Shown here: positions 28,544 through 36,501 of the stretch, in pieces
Layout of the letters: each line of letters begins with the position of its first letter
Numbering within the stretch: position 1 is the first letter of the stretch
Source of the DNA: Roseateles_B sp051857535
GTDB taxonomy: Bacteria; Pseudomonadota; Gammaproteobacteria; Burkholderiales; Burkholderiaceae_C
Length of the DNA: 64,000 nt
Direction: 5' to 3'
NCBI RefSeq assembly: GCF_051857535.1
Contig: NZ_JBPZGY010000009.1
Coordinates: 124,001 to 188,000, forward strand
Position numbers and translations under genes: made by a program
The notes under the pieces: generated by a model
Seen by the model: the letters and a program-made list of their open reading frames with translations, nothing else
What the model was told of the DNA's origin: nothing
The model's database searches: none

Positions 28544-28726
28544 CAGGAAGACGGGGGCGCGAAGCCATGGCGGTAAGGCAGGCCGCACTGTAGCGACACT
28601 GGCTCAGGCCATGACCCGCCCCCCCTTGCATGGGTGGCGGCGGCGGCGCAAGGGTGGCCTCAGCGCGACATGCGCCCGACCTGTGCCACAAACAGCACAA
28701 ACAGCCCGCACCATCCTGAATTTCCT

Positions 28727-28780
28727 CTAGGGGCTTTCACCACCCCGCAATCCGGTGTCACTAGGGCTTACAGCATCCCC
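28727..28780 (+). promoter_or_regulatory. Imperfect direct repeats upstream of the PEP-CTERM operon
   Basis: The spacer 28544-28892 contains no gene. Within it, CTAGGGGCTTTCACCACCCC (28727-28746) and CTAGGGCTTACAGCATCCCC (28761-28780) are similar sequences whose starts are 34 bases apart. They lie about 110-165 bases before the PEP-CTERM start. A direct-repeat arrangement suggests a regulator site. I found no sigma-54 -24/-12 match in the spacer. The function is inferred. Confidence 0.4.
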
Positions 28781-28892
28781 ACTTCGTAGGATGGCTCGTG
28801 AGAATTCGCACGGTCTGGACAGCCCCGGCCGAGCAGTTTTGAGCGCCGCAAGCATCCCAGCCCATCTCGAGTTCGTATTTGGAGGGTTTCTC

Positions 28893-29555
28893 ATGCGCAA
28901 GCAACTTCTTTCGGCCCTGGCCCTGTCGGCCGCCATGGCCAGCGCTCAGGCAGACACACTGCTGTCCGAGGGCTTTGACAACGTGACCGGCCTCGCTGCC
29001 CAGGGTTGGGTATTCACCAACAACAGCGCCAACCCTGGCAACAACTGGCTGCAGGGCGCCGATGGCGTCTTCGCCCCGCAGGCGGGCGGCCCGACCAGCT
29101 ACGCAACGGCCACGTACAACAGTTCCAAGACGGCTGGCGGCACCATCGAGAACTGGCTGATCACCAAGACCATCTCGCTGTCCCAGTCCTTCCAGCTGAG
29201 CTTCTATGCCAACGCCATGGCCGACGGCTTCATCGACCAGCTGGACGTGATGCTCAGCACCAATGGCAGCGCCAGCGCCACCAGCGGCTTCACGCAGCTG
29301 CTGGTGTCGATCAACCCCGCAGGCGACGTCAACGGCGCCCCCTTCGGCTGGACCCGCTACACCGCCACCTTCGACGGCCTGGGCGGCAGCGCCTCGGGCC
29401 GCCTGGCCTTCGTCTACAAGGGTGACTACGCGACGGCCGATGCCATTGCGCTCGACACCCTGGATGTCAGCACCGTCCCCGAACCTGCCAGCTACGCCCT
29501 GATCGCCCTGGGCCTGGTCGGTGCCGCCGTGGCCCAGCGCCGCCGCAAGGCCTGA
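28893..29555 (+). CDS. PEP-CTERM sorting-domain protein with choice-of-anchor J-like domain
   Basis: A 220-residue exported protein. A Sec signal (about 1-20, ending ASAQA) is followed by a beta-rich domain with LLSEGFDNVTGLAAQGW and NNWLQGADGVFA, as in choice-of-anchor J/cleaved-adhesin domains. The C-terminus is VPEPASYALIALGL, a hydrophobic stretch, then RRRK: a full PEP-CTERM signal. Such proteins are handled by exosortase EpsH/XrtA and usually end up in the exopolysaccharide matrix. GGAGG seven bases before ATG 28893 fixes the start. It is first in a three-gene operon with the genes at 29580 and 30032. Confidence 0.92.
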   Translation: MRKQLLSALALSAAMASAQADTLLSEGFDNVTGLAAQGWVFTNNSANPGNNWLQGADGVFAPQAGGPTSYATATYNSSKTAGGTIENWLITKTISLSQSFQLSFYANAMADGFIDQLDVMLSTNGSASATSGFTQLLVSINPAGDVNGAPFGWTRYTATFDGLGGSASGRLAFVYKGDYATADAIALDTLDVSTVPEPASYALIALGLVGAAVAQRRRKA

Positions 29556-29579
29556 GCCCCTACACGAGGAGAACACACC

Positions 29580-30023
29580 ATGAAGAGCCAATCTCTGATC
29601 GCGCTGGCCGGCGGCCTGCTGCTCAGCGGCGCCGCCCTGGCCTGCACCAACTGCGAAGAACACGCCAAGGCTGAGGCCAAGGCGACCGTCAGCACCACCG
29701 AGGGCGCCGACGGCATGATCGCCGTGCGCGACCCCGTCACCGGCCAGCTGCGCGCCCCCACCGCCGATGAACTGGCCGCACTGCAGGCCAAGTCCCAGAC
29801 CGCCAAGTCCACCCGCGCCCGCGCCCTGTCGGCCACTGCCGCACCGGCGGCACGCGTGAACGCCTTCGGCGCCGTCGGCTTCCGCCCCGGCCCCGAGAAC
29901 GTCAGCTACTCCGTCGTGACCCGCAATGCCGACGGCAGCCTGTCCAGCACCTGCGTGCAGGGCCAGGACCAGGCCGAAGCCATCGTCAAGGGCCAAGTGG
30001 CCAAGTCCGCCAACAAGGAGTGA
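29580..30023 (+). CDS. Small secreted companion of PEP-CTERM protein (post-PEP-CTERM-1-like)
   Basis: A 147-residue protein with a Sec signal (1-21). The mature part has one CTNC pair near its start and a segment GMIAVRDPVTGQLRAPTADE (about 44-63). That segment resembles the short domain I remember being named post-PEP-CTERM-1 for its position after PEP-CTERM genes; the match is from memory. GAGGAG precedes ATG. It lies 24 bases after the PEP-CTERM gene and 8 bases before the metalloprotease gene. No enzymatic motif is seen. Confidence 0.75.
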   Translation: MKSQSLIALAGGLLLSGAALACTNCEEHAKAEAKATVSTTEGADGMIAVRDPVTGQLRAPTADELAALQAKSQTAKSTRARALSATAAPAARVNAFGAVGFRPGPENVSYSVVTRNADGSLSSTCVQGQDQAEAIVKGQVAKSANKE

Positions 30024-30031
30024 ACCCCGTC

Positions 30032-31471
30032 ATGAGCAAGCACTTCATCAAGCCGCTGGCGGCGTCCCTCCTGCTGGCCTTCGGCGCCGCTCAGGCCGCC
30101 ACCATCCAGATCCAGAACCGCGACGCCGCCGGCGTGGGCTTCAATGACCCCACCCCTGTGGCCCCCGTGGGCGGCAACCCCGGCACCACGCTGGGCGAGC
30201 AGCGCTGGAATGTCTACCGCTATGTGGCCGACCTCTGGGAACAGCAACTCAGCAGCGACGTGGTCATCACCGTCAGCGCCGGCTGGGAACCCCTGACCTG
30301 CTCGGCCTCTTCCGCCGTGCTGGGCAGCGCCAGCGCCTGGAACATCTGGCGTGACTTCGCGGGCGCCCCCAAGCCCGGCACCTGGTACCCCCAGGCCCTG
30401 GCCAACAAGATCTCGGGCGTCAACCAGTCCGAAGGCCAGCCCGATGACGGCAGCGGCTACGGCAATGTCGATATCAAGACCCAGTTCAACATCAACCTGG
30501 GCAAGCCCGACTGCCTGGCCGGCTCCGGCTTCTACCTGGGCCTGGACGGCAACACCGGCGGCAAGATCAACTTCGTCGCCACGCTGCTGCACGAGCTGGG
30601 CCACGGCCTGGGCTTTGCCACCTTCACCCGCGGCAACACCGGCTCCATGCTGCTGGGCCTGCCCTCGGCCTGGGACCACAACCTGCTGGACAACGTGACC
30701 GGCAAGCTGTGGACGCAGATGACCAACGCCGAGCGCGTCACCTCCGCCACCAACGGCCGCCGCCTGGTGTGGAACGGTGCCGAGGTCAAGGCCAAGGTGC
30801 CGGAAGTCCTGGCCCTGGGCACGCCCTCCGCCAAGATCACCGCTCCTTCCAGCCTGACGCGTGCCCTGGCCATCGGCACCGCCGGCTTCGGCCCGCAGAT
30901 CAGCGCCACAGGCCTCAGCGCCGAAGTGATGCCTGTGGTCGACCAGGCTGACGGTGTCACCGGACTGGCCTGCGATCCGCTGAGCGCAGCCAACAAGCTG
31001 GCCGTGGCCGGCAAGATTGCCCTGGTGGACCGTGGCGTCTGCTCCTTCACCGTGAAGGTCAAGAACGCCCAGTTGGCCGGCGCCAAGGCCGTCCTGGTGG
31101 TGGACAACGCCAACGACAACCCGCCTCCGGGCCTGGGTGGTGCCGACAACACCATCACCATCCCCTCCGCCCGCATCAGCAAGGTGGACGGCCTGGCCCT
31201 GAAGGACGCGATGAAGGCCCGCACCCGCACGCGTTCCGGCCTGTACATCACCCTGGGTCTGGACATGAGCCAGTACGCTGGTGCCGACCTGCTGGGTCGA
31301 CCCTACCTGTACACGCCCAATCCCTTCGCCTCGGGTTCCTCGGTGTCCCACTATGACACCAGCGCCTTCCCGAACCAGCTGATGGAACCCTTCATCAGCG
31401 CCGACCTGACCACCGTGCTGAAGGCTCCGAAGGATCTGACCTTCCACCTGCTGCGCGACATCGGCTGGTAA
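30032..31471 (+). CDS. Secreted PA-domain metalloprotease-like protein
   Basis: A 479-residue exported protein with a Sec signal (1-23). The N-terminal half contains LLHELGHGLGFATFT (about 190-204), a zinc-binding HExxH motif with the glycine of metzincins, but the usual third histidine position is a threonine. A protease-associated (PA) domain is inserted around 275-390 (VALVDRGVCSFTVKVKNAQLAGAKA-type sequence). The C-terminus returns to the protease fold (SHYDTSAFPNQLMEP). The ATG at 30032 is preferred to GTG 30020, which overlaps the previous stop. It is the last gene of the PEP-CTERM operon. Confidence 0.85.
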   Translation: MSKHFIKPLAASLLLAFGAAQAATIQIQNRDAAGVGFNDPTPVAPVGGNPGTTLGEQRWNVYRYVADLWEQQLSSDVVITVSAGWEPLTCSASSAVLGSASAWNIWRDFAGAPKPGTWYPQALANKISGVNQSEGQPDDGSGYGNVDIKTQFNINLGKPDCLAGSGFYLGLDGNTGGKINFVATLLHELGHGLGFATFTRGNTGSMLLGLPSAWDHNLLDNVTGKLWTQMTNAERVTSATNGRRLVWNGAEVKAKVPEVLALGTPSAKITAPSSLTRALAIGTAGFGPQISATGLSAEVMPVVDQADGVTGLACDPLSAANKLAVAGKIALVDRGVCSFTVKVKNAQLAGAKAVLVVDNANDNPPPGLGGADNTITIPSARISKVDGLALKDAMKARTRTRSGLYITLGLDMSQYAGADLLGRPYLYTPNPFASGSSVSHYDTSAFPNQLMEPFISADLTTVLKAPKDLTFHLLRDIGW

Positions 31472-31479
31472 GCCCTGCG

Positions 31480-31546
31480 CTGCGGCACCCTGCGGTGCCG
31501 CAGTCCTTCGAGGCGCGAGTTCCTTCGGGACTCGCGCCTTTTGTTT
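31480..31546 (+). terminator. Tandem hairpins ending in a Rho-independent terminator
   Basis: A first hairpin pairs CTGCGGCACC (31480-31489) with GGTGCCGCAG (31494-31503) around a four-base loop. A second pairs GGCGCGAGT (31512-31520) with ACTCGCGCC (31530-31538) and is followed by TTTTGTTTT. The second is a classical intrinsic terminator, nine bases or more of GC-rich stem plus T-tract. It closes the PEP-CTERM operon. The rest of the spacer to 31744 holds no recognisable gene. Confidence 0.92.
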
Positions 31547-31744
31547 TGCGGCCCTTGCTGGGCCAGGGCTGCCATGAGTCCCGCGGGGCTCCAGCCCACC
31601 AGCTGGCGGGATTGGACGCCATGGCGCAGCACGGAGAAAGGTCTGCCCATGCGATCGCACCGACCGCCAGGACCGCGTCCAGCGCCAGCGTCGTCTTTCC
31701 TCCCACCCCGCTCCCTTCATTGCGAGGGCAGCGGTCTGAGAGGG

Positions 31745-32230
31745 TCAGGGCTTGCCTGCAAGCGCAGGCAGCGGCTGCGCCGCGAACTGCAGCCCGCTGG
31801 CCCGCTCCACAGGCATCCCGTCCGGCCCCTTGCTCATCAGCAGGAGCCGGTCCGAGCGGCTGCGCACGCCCAGGAAGCCCAGGGCCGGCGGGGGGGCGGG
31901 GATCAGCGCCCAGTCGGCCTCGCCAGTGAAGGGATCGGCATAGCGCTGGCGCAGGTGGTGACGCGGCCGCAGGCTGCGCCGGTCCTCGACCAGATCGTCC
32001 AGGCTTTGGGGATAGGCCGGGCGGCCCGGCGTGGCGGCCGCATAGCTCTCGATGGCGCGGACGATAGCCTGGCCCCGAAAGACCAGCTCCCGCTCGCGCT
32101 CCCGCTGTGCCGCCAGGCTCCAGCGCTGGCCCAAGGCCGCCAGGGCCGCTGCCGTAAGAGCGATGAAAAAGAGCAGGCCCAGGTAGCCGAAGCCCCGGGC
32201 CTGCGGACCGGGCCGCTCACCAGTCCGCAT
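31745..32230 (-). CDS. Pseudopilin-like type II secretion protein without Glu5
   Basis: A 161-residue protein with a short basic leader then GFGYLGLLFFIALTAAALAALGQ, a prepilin-like hydrophobic helix. The residue at mature position 5, normally glutamate, is glycine, as in the minor GspK class. The following AAQRERERELVFRGQAIVRAIESYA is the helix typical of pseudopilins. The C-terminal half carries DPFTGEADWALI. The ATG at 32230 overlaps the previous gene by 14 bases. Last gene of the secretion operon. Confidence 0.78.
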   Translation of the reverse strand: MRTGERPGPQARGFGYLGLLFFIALTAAALAALGQRWSLAAQRERERELVFRGQAIVRAIESYAAATPGRPAYPQSLDDLVEDRRSLRPRHHLRQRYADPFTGEADWALIPAPPPALGFLGVRSRSDRLLLMSKGPDGMPVERASGLQFAAQPLPALAGKP

Positions 32231-32594
32231 AGGCTGAGCCATCCAGAGCGGTTCCCGGCGCACCGCTGCGCAGGTCGTAGAGGGCACCGCCAACGCCCGC
32301 ATCTGCCGGCGGCGCCTGGAACTGCCAGCCCTCGCGCTGGCCGCTGACCGGATCCTCGGGCCACTGGCGCAAATAGCGGGCCCCCACCAGCTCGTCCAGC
32401 GAATCGGGGTAGCGGCCCTTGTCCGCCGCGAACTGGTCGATGGCGTCGCGCACGGTGGACAGCGTCTGGCGCAGGGCCACCTCGCGCCCTCTTTGCAGGC
32501 TGTTGAAATAGCGCGGAGCGACGATGGAGGCCAACAGAGCAACGATGCTCATCACCACCAGCAGTTCGATCAGAGTGAATCCTCGGCGGCGCAT
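32217..32594 (-). CDS. GspG-like pseudopilin
   Basis: A 125-residue prepilin. MRRRGFTLIELLVVMSIVAL is a canonical prepilin peptidase site and methylated helix with Glu at position 5. The globular part has RDAIDQFAADKGRYPDSLDELV and DPVSGQREGW, like short GspG homologues. The ATG at 32594 shares one base with the preceding stop (TGATG), so translation is coupled. Confidence 0.88.
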   Translation of the reverse strand: MRRRGFTLIELLVVMSIVALLASIVAPRYFNSLQRGREVALRQTLSTVRDAIDQFAADKGRYPDSLDELVGARYLRQWPEDPVSGQREGWQFQAPPADAGVGGALYDLRSGAPGTALDGSAYADW

Positions 32595-33097
32595 CACCAG
32601 TCCTTGTAGAAGCTGCCGTCCAGTGCGCGGCGCTCGGAGCGCGAGTGCACATCGAACACGTCGCGGCCGGCGCGGCGCTCCTGCGGGCCACTGTCGGCGG
32701 CGCGCAGGGCCCAGCCCTCCTCCGCGGCGACGTCGGCCGGTGCAAAGGGATCACGAGGCAGTCGGCGCAGGAAGTAGAGCTTGCGGCCATTGGGCGACTT
32801 GATGTCGGGCACGCCGCGCACCAAGTCCTGGATGTCGGGCGGATAGCCGCTGTCATCGACCTGCCGGGCGATGCGGCCCTCATCGGCAGCACGCTTGTAG
32901 GCATCCAGGGCCGTGCGGATCTGGCGCAGGGCCTCGCGCAGGGCAAACTCCTGGCTGCGCCGCACGCTGAACTCCAGCACGGGCCGCGCCGCCGCGGCCA
33001 GCACGCCGACCAGAGCAAGCACCACCAGCATCTCGATCAGCGTGAAGCCGTGCAGGCGCCTGGCACCGGATCGGAGCATGCCAGGGGCGCGCATCAT
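32594..33097 (-). CDS. Pseudopilin (type II secretion system)
   Basis: A 167-residue prepilin: a 16-residue basic leader, then GFTLIEMLVVLALVGVLAAA with the GF cleavage site and Glu5. The globular domain has ALDAYKRAADEGRIAR and a YPPDIQDLVRGVP segment with LRRLPRDPFAPADV, again GspG-like. Start ATG 33097 lies one base after the secretin stop. Confidence 0.88.
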   Translation of the reverse strand: MMRAPGMLRSGARRLHGFTLIEMLVVLALVGVLAAAARPVLEFSVRRSQEFALREALRQIRTALDAYKRAADEGRIARQVDDSGYPPDIQDLVRGVPDIKSPNGRKLYFLRRLPRDPFAPADVAAEEGWALRAADSGPQERRAGRDVFDVHSRSERRALDGSFYKDW

Positions 33098-33098
33098 G

Positions 33099-35360
33099 TC
33101 AGCGAGCCGCCTCGACGCGCACCTGAGTGCCGCCTTCGACCTGCACAGGCAAGACCTGACCCTGCGCGTTGCGCGCCACCAGGCCCTCCAGCTGCAGGGA
33201 CACGATCTGGCCTTGGGCTGCCGGCAGCGCCCGCAGCAGCAGAGCCTGAGCCGCCCCGGGCGCCAGCTCGAAGGCCAGGTGGCCGGGCGTCGCGCCGGGT
33301 GTGACGGAAACGGGCTGCAGCAGAGCCGGGTCATAGCGCAGGCTGCCGCGCACGGTCAGGGGGCTGCCCTGGCGCAGGACCACGGACACCGTCCCCTCCG
33401 GCACGACCTCAGGCGTGGTCTCCAACTGCAGCAGCACGGACTCCATAGGCGCGGCGGCCGCGGCGCCGGTGTCCGCCGGGCCGACGGACGGAACGGAAAC
33501 CGGCAGATGAGCCGCGGGCGATGCCTGGACCGGTGCAGACAGGGCCGGTGCCAGCGCGGCGGCAGGCGCACTGGCCGACGCCGGTCGCAGCAGGCTGCTG
33601 AAGGCGCCCGGCGAGGCGTCCGTCCCGGCCATCAGCTGGGTGAGCCGCACGTCGGGCAGGGGCACGTTGCGCACGATGCGCGGCGTGATCAGCAGCACCA
33701 CCTCGGTCTTGTTGCGGGTGTCCGTGGTGACGCCGAAGAGCCGGCCCAGCAAGGGCAGGCGGGACAGCCCCGGCACGCCCTGGGCGGCGCTGCGGTCCTC
33801 GTCGTTGATCAGGCCGGCCAGCACCTGGGTCTCGCCATCGTTGAGCCGCAGCGTGGTGGTGGCGTTGCGGGTGCCGGTGGCGTAGGCGGTGGTGCCGCCG
33901 GGCCCCGTCATCTCCTTGATCACATTGCTGACCTCCAGGCCCATGCGGATGATGACGTCGCCGTCGAGCTGGATGGTGGGCTCCACGTCCAGCTTCAGGC
34001 CCACATCCAGATAGCTGACCGAGGCCGCCACCGAGGTCGTGCCGCTGAAGTTGGTCGTCGTGGTGAAGATGGGCAGCTTCTGGCCGATCTGGACCTTGGC
34101 CTTCTCGCGGTTGCGCACCCGGATCTTGGGATTGGCCAGCAGATTGACCTGCCCCGCCGTGCCCTTCAGCGTGGCCACCAGGGCCGGGTTGGCGATGGAC
34201 CCACGGAACTCATTGCGCTGGCCCAGCAGCACGGTGCCGCCCATCTTGCCGTCGGCGCCCAAGAGGCCGTACTGCACCTGGTCCGGCCATTGCAGGCCCA
34301 GGGCCTCGACCTGGTCGGAGCCGATCTCCATCACCTCCACGTCCAGCATGACCTCGGGCTCGGGCAGGTCCACCGAGGCGATCAGCTTCTCCACCAGGCG
34401 GACCACTTCGGGCGTGTCCCGCACCACCATCAGGTTGAGGCGCTCGTCAATGTGCAGGTCGCGCACCTTGGCGATGGTGCGCACCAGGTTCTGCACCTGT
34501 TTCACGTCGGCATTGCTGAGATAGAGGGTGCGGGTGATCAGCTCCTGGTGTTCGCGCTGCTTGGCCTGGCTGTTGGGATAGATGAGCACCGAGTGTTCGT
34601 TGAGCAGCTTGCGGTCCAGCTGCTGGGTGGACAGCAGCACGCGCATGGCCTCGTCCAGGGTGACGTTGCGCAGGAAGATGCTGGCGCGGGCGTCGGTGCG
34701 CACATCGCGGTCGAAGACGAAGTTGACCTGGCTGCTGCGGCTCAGGGCCTCGAAGATCTGGCGCAGGGGCGCATCGCGGAACTCCAGCGTGACGGGCACC
34801 TGGAAGGCCGGGCCCAGCTCCTGGGCGCCGCTTTCCAGCGGCCTGGCCTGGGCGATCTGGTTCTGCAGCTGGCGGGCGCCGGCATGCAGGGGGTTCTCGG
34901 CGAGGATCTCTCGCAGCAGGGCGTCGGCCATGCCGGGCCGACCGGCCTTCACCTGCTGGCGGGCCTCCTGCAGACGCTGCTCGTGGCGGCGGCCGCGCGG
35001 CAGCTCCACGGCCAGGGCCTGGGCGCGTGGATGCTGGGGCTCCAGCTGCAGCAGCTGGTCGAGCAGGGCCTGGGCCTCGTCCCAGCGCTGGGCGGCACGC
35101 AGGCCCTCGATCTGCACCAGCCAGCGCGAGACCCGCTGCTCGCGCACGCGCAGCTGGGCGCTGCGCAGGGCCGGGTCTTGCGGTGCCGACCTCAACGCAG
35201 CGCCCAGCAAGGCATCAGCCTGGCCCAGTTGGTTGGCACGCAGCAGCTCGTCGGCCTCACGCAGGGCCGGGTTGGCACAGCCCAGCAGGCTGCCGAGGCT
35301 GAAGGCCAGCAGGGAAAGGGGAAGGGCGCGGAAGGCCGCGCGGCACCGTGCGTTGGACAT
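33099..35360 (-). CDS. gspD: Type II secretion secretin (GspD-like) lipoprotein with C-terminal cohesin-like domain
   Basis: A 753-residue outer-membrane channel protein. The signal ends in a lipobox, LLGC (about residue 28), so the protein is lipidated. An N-terminal TPR-like helical region (about 40-170) precedes the N0/N1 and secretin N domains (about 190-370). The secretin core (about 380-560) has VPGLSRLPLLGRLFG and EVVLLITPRIV. An Ala-rich linker leads to a C-terminal beta domain (about 640-753) with VRGSLRYDPALLQPVSV, reminiscent of cohesin folds. Standard GspD ends shortly after the secretin core, so the tail is an addition. Follows the GspC-like gene by five bases. Confidence 0.9.
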   Translation of the reverse strand: MSNARCRAAFRALPLSLLAFSLGSLLGCANPALREADELLRANQLGQADALLGAALRSAPQDPALRSAQLRVREQRVSRWLVQIEGLRAAQRWDEAQALLDQLLQLEPQHPRAQALAVELPRGRRHEQRLQEARQQVKAGRPGMADALLREILAENPLHAGARQLQNQIAQARPLESGAQELGPAFQVPVTLEFRDAPLRQIFEALSRSSQVNFVFDRDVRTDARASIFLRNVTLDEAMRVLLSTQQLDRKLLNEHSVLIYPNSQAKQREHQELITRTLYLSNADVKQVQNLVRTIAKVRDLHIDERLNLMVVRDTPEVVRLVEKLIASVDLPEPEVMLDVEVMEIGSDQVEALGLQWPDQVQYGLLGADGKMGGTVLLGQRNEFRGSIANPALVATLKGTAGQVNLLANPKIRVRNREKAKVQIGQKLPIFTTTTNFSGTTSVAASVSYLDVGLKLDVEPTIQLDGDVIIRMGLEVSNVIKEMTGPGGTTAYATGTRNATTTLRLNDGETQVLAGLINDEDRSAAQGVPGLSRLPLLGRLFGVTTDTRNKTEVVLLITPRIVRNVPLPDVRLTQLMAGTDASPGAFSSLLRPASASAPAAALAPALSAPVQASPAAHLPVSVPSVGPADTGAAAAAPMESVLLQLETTPEVVPEGTVSVVLRQGSPLTVRGSLRYDPALLQPVSVTPGATPGHLAFELAPGAAQALLLRALPAAQGQIVSLQLEGLVARNAQGQVLPVQVEGGTQVRVEAAR

Positions 35361-35365
35361 GGCAC

Positions 35366-35908
35366 TCACAAAGGTTTGAATCGGAGCGTCTGAGGCAGCG
35401 GGCCGGGCAGCCACAGCAGCTCCAGGGAATCTTCGCCAATGGACTGGACGCGCCATTGACCGTCTATGGTGTCGCCTGCCTGCACCGCCAGGCTGCGCTG
35501 CTCGGAGCCCAGCAGCGCCTGCACGCTACCCGTCTGCACGAGGCGGCCAATCAGCTGGTAGGGAAAGGACGGCGCCTGCGGGGGCGCGGGCTGGGCCCGG
35601 CTCTTCGGCGGCAGCTGGACCTGCGGCGGCGGGACAGGCTGCCAGGCGGCCAGCGCGGCGGACTCGGCCTCGGGCCAGGGCTCGCGTGGCGGCGCCGTCC
35701 AGCGCCAGGGCTGCGTTCTGGCGGATGCCTCGGCGCCAGCCCCACCCGGCATCGACCGGCGCGCTGGGGCAGCGTCTGCCAGGTCGGGCAGCGCCTGGTC
35801 CGGCAGCTGCGCCGCCCACATGCAGGCGGCAGTCGTCGCGCCCAGGGCCAGGGCCAGGGCCCACTGCCGGCGGGACGGGGACGCACCGGTCTTCAGGGAA
35901 GCCCTCAT
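35366..35908 (-). CDS. GspC/PilP-like inner-membrane protein
   Basis: A 180-residue protein with one membrane segment (about 15-33), a long Pro/Ala/Arg-rich linker and a C-terminal small beta domain (about 115-180) with YQLIGRLVQTGSVQALLGSEQ and AGDTIDGQWRVQSIGEDSLEL. That domain resembles the GspC homology region or PilP, which contact the secretin periplasmic part. Overlaps the upstream gene by four bases. Sequence identity of this family is low, so the assignment rests on layout. Confidence 0.72.
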   Translation of the reverse strand: MRASLKTGASPSRRQWALALALGATTAACMWAAQLPDQALPDLADAAPARRSMPGGAGAEASARTQPWRWTAPPREPWPEAESAALAAWQPVPPPQVQLPPKSRAQPAPPQAPSFPYQLIGRLVQTGSVQALLGSEQRSLAVQAGDTIDGQWRVQSIGEDSLELLWLPGPLPQTLRFKPL

Positions 35909-36501
35909 GGCAAGGCCTCTCTTTCACGACGGCTGTGCAGGGTCCAGACCAGCTCTGCCTGCAACGTCTGCGAGTCGCGCTCCGCGCGACGCAGGCGCAG
36001 GCTGTCCAGGCTCAAGGCCGGGTCGTGGGCCAGGGCCGCACCGAGGTAGGGCCGCAGCTGGGCGTAGCTGCCCTGCACAGGCATGCTCACGCGCAGGCGC
36101 TCCAGGCCGGTGTCGGCATCGACGCTGAGCCGCTGCTCGCTGCGCTGCTGCACCAGGCCCAGGCGCAGGCCGATCTCCAGCAGGTCGGCCAGGCGCTGCT
36201 GGCGCTGGGACGAGGGCGGCAATGCCGCCAGGAGTGCCGCGGGCGAGTCTGCGCCAACGGCACTCCGGGGTGCGTTCGACCGCAGTGAGCGGCGCAAGGC
36301 GGCCTGCTGCACGGCCAGCTCCTCGGCCTCGTCCTGCCAGCGCGGTGTCAGCTGCAGAGCCAGCACGCCAGCACAGAGCAGGCACAGCGCAGCCAGGACA
36401 CCCGGCTTGCCAAGCGCACGCAGAGCCTGCCAGACCAGGCGCGCCCGATGGCGAAGGGCAGCGGGGGTCAGGTCTTGCCAAGGGGTGATCCGGGAGTTCA
36501 T
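35905..36501 (-). CDS. GspM/PilO-like membrane protein
   Basis: A 198-residue protein with a single membrane segment (about 33-50), a coiled coil (about 55-80) and a C-terminal ferredoxin-like domain (about 110-190). This is the architecture of GspM and PilO, inner-membrane assembly platform proteins. Its position between the GspL/PilN-like and GspC/PilP-like genes supports it. Overlaps both neighbours by four bases. Confidence 0.72.
   Translation of the reverse strand: MNSRITPWQDLTPAALRHRARLVWQALRALGKPGVLAALCLLCAGVLALQLTPRWQDEAEELAVQQAALRRSLRSNAPRSAVGADSPAALLAALPPSSQRQQRLADLLEIGLRLGLVQQRSEQRLSVDADTGLERLRVSMPVQGSYAQLRPYLGAALAHDPALSLDSLRLRRAERDSQTLQAELVWTLHSRREREALP

Noticed and set aside
28544..28892. 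Sigma-54 promoter before the PEP-CTERM operon
   Set aside because: The best GG...GC candidate (around 28793-28811) has the wrong spacing for -24/-12.
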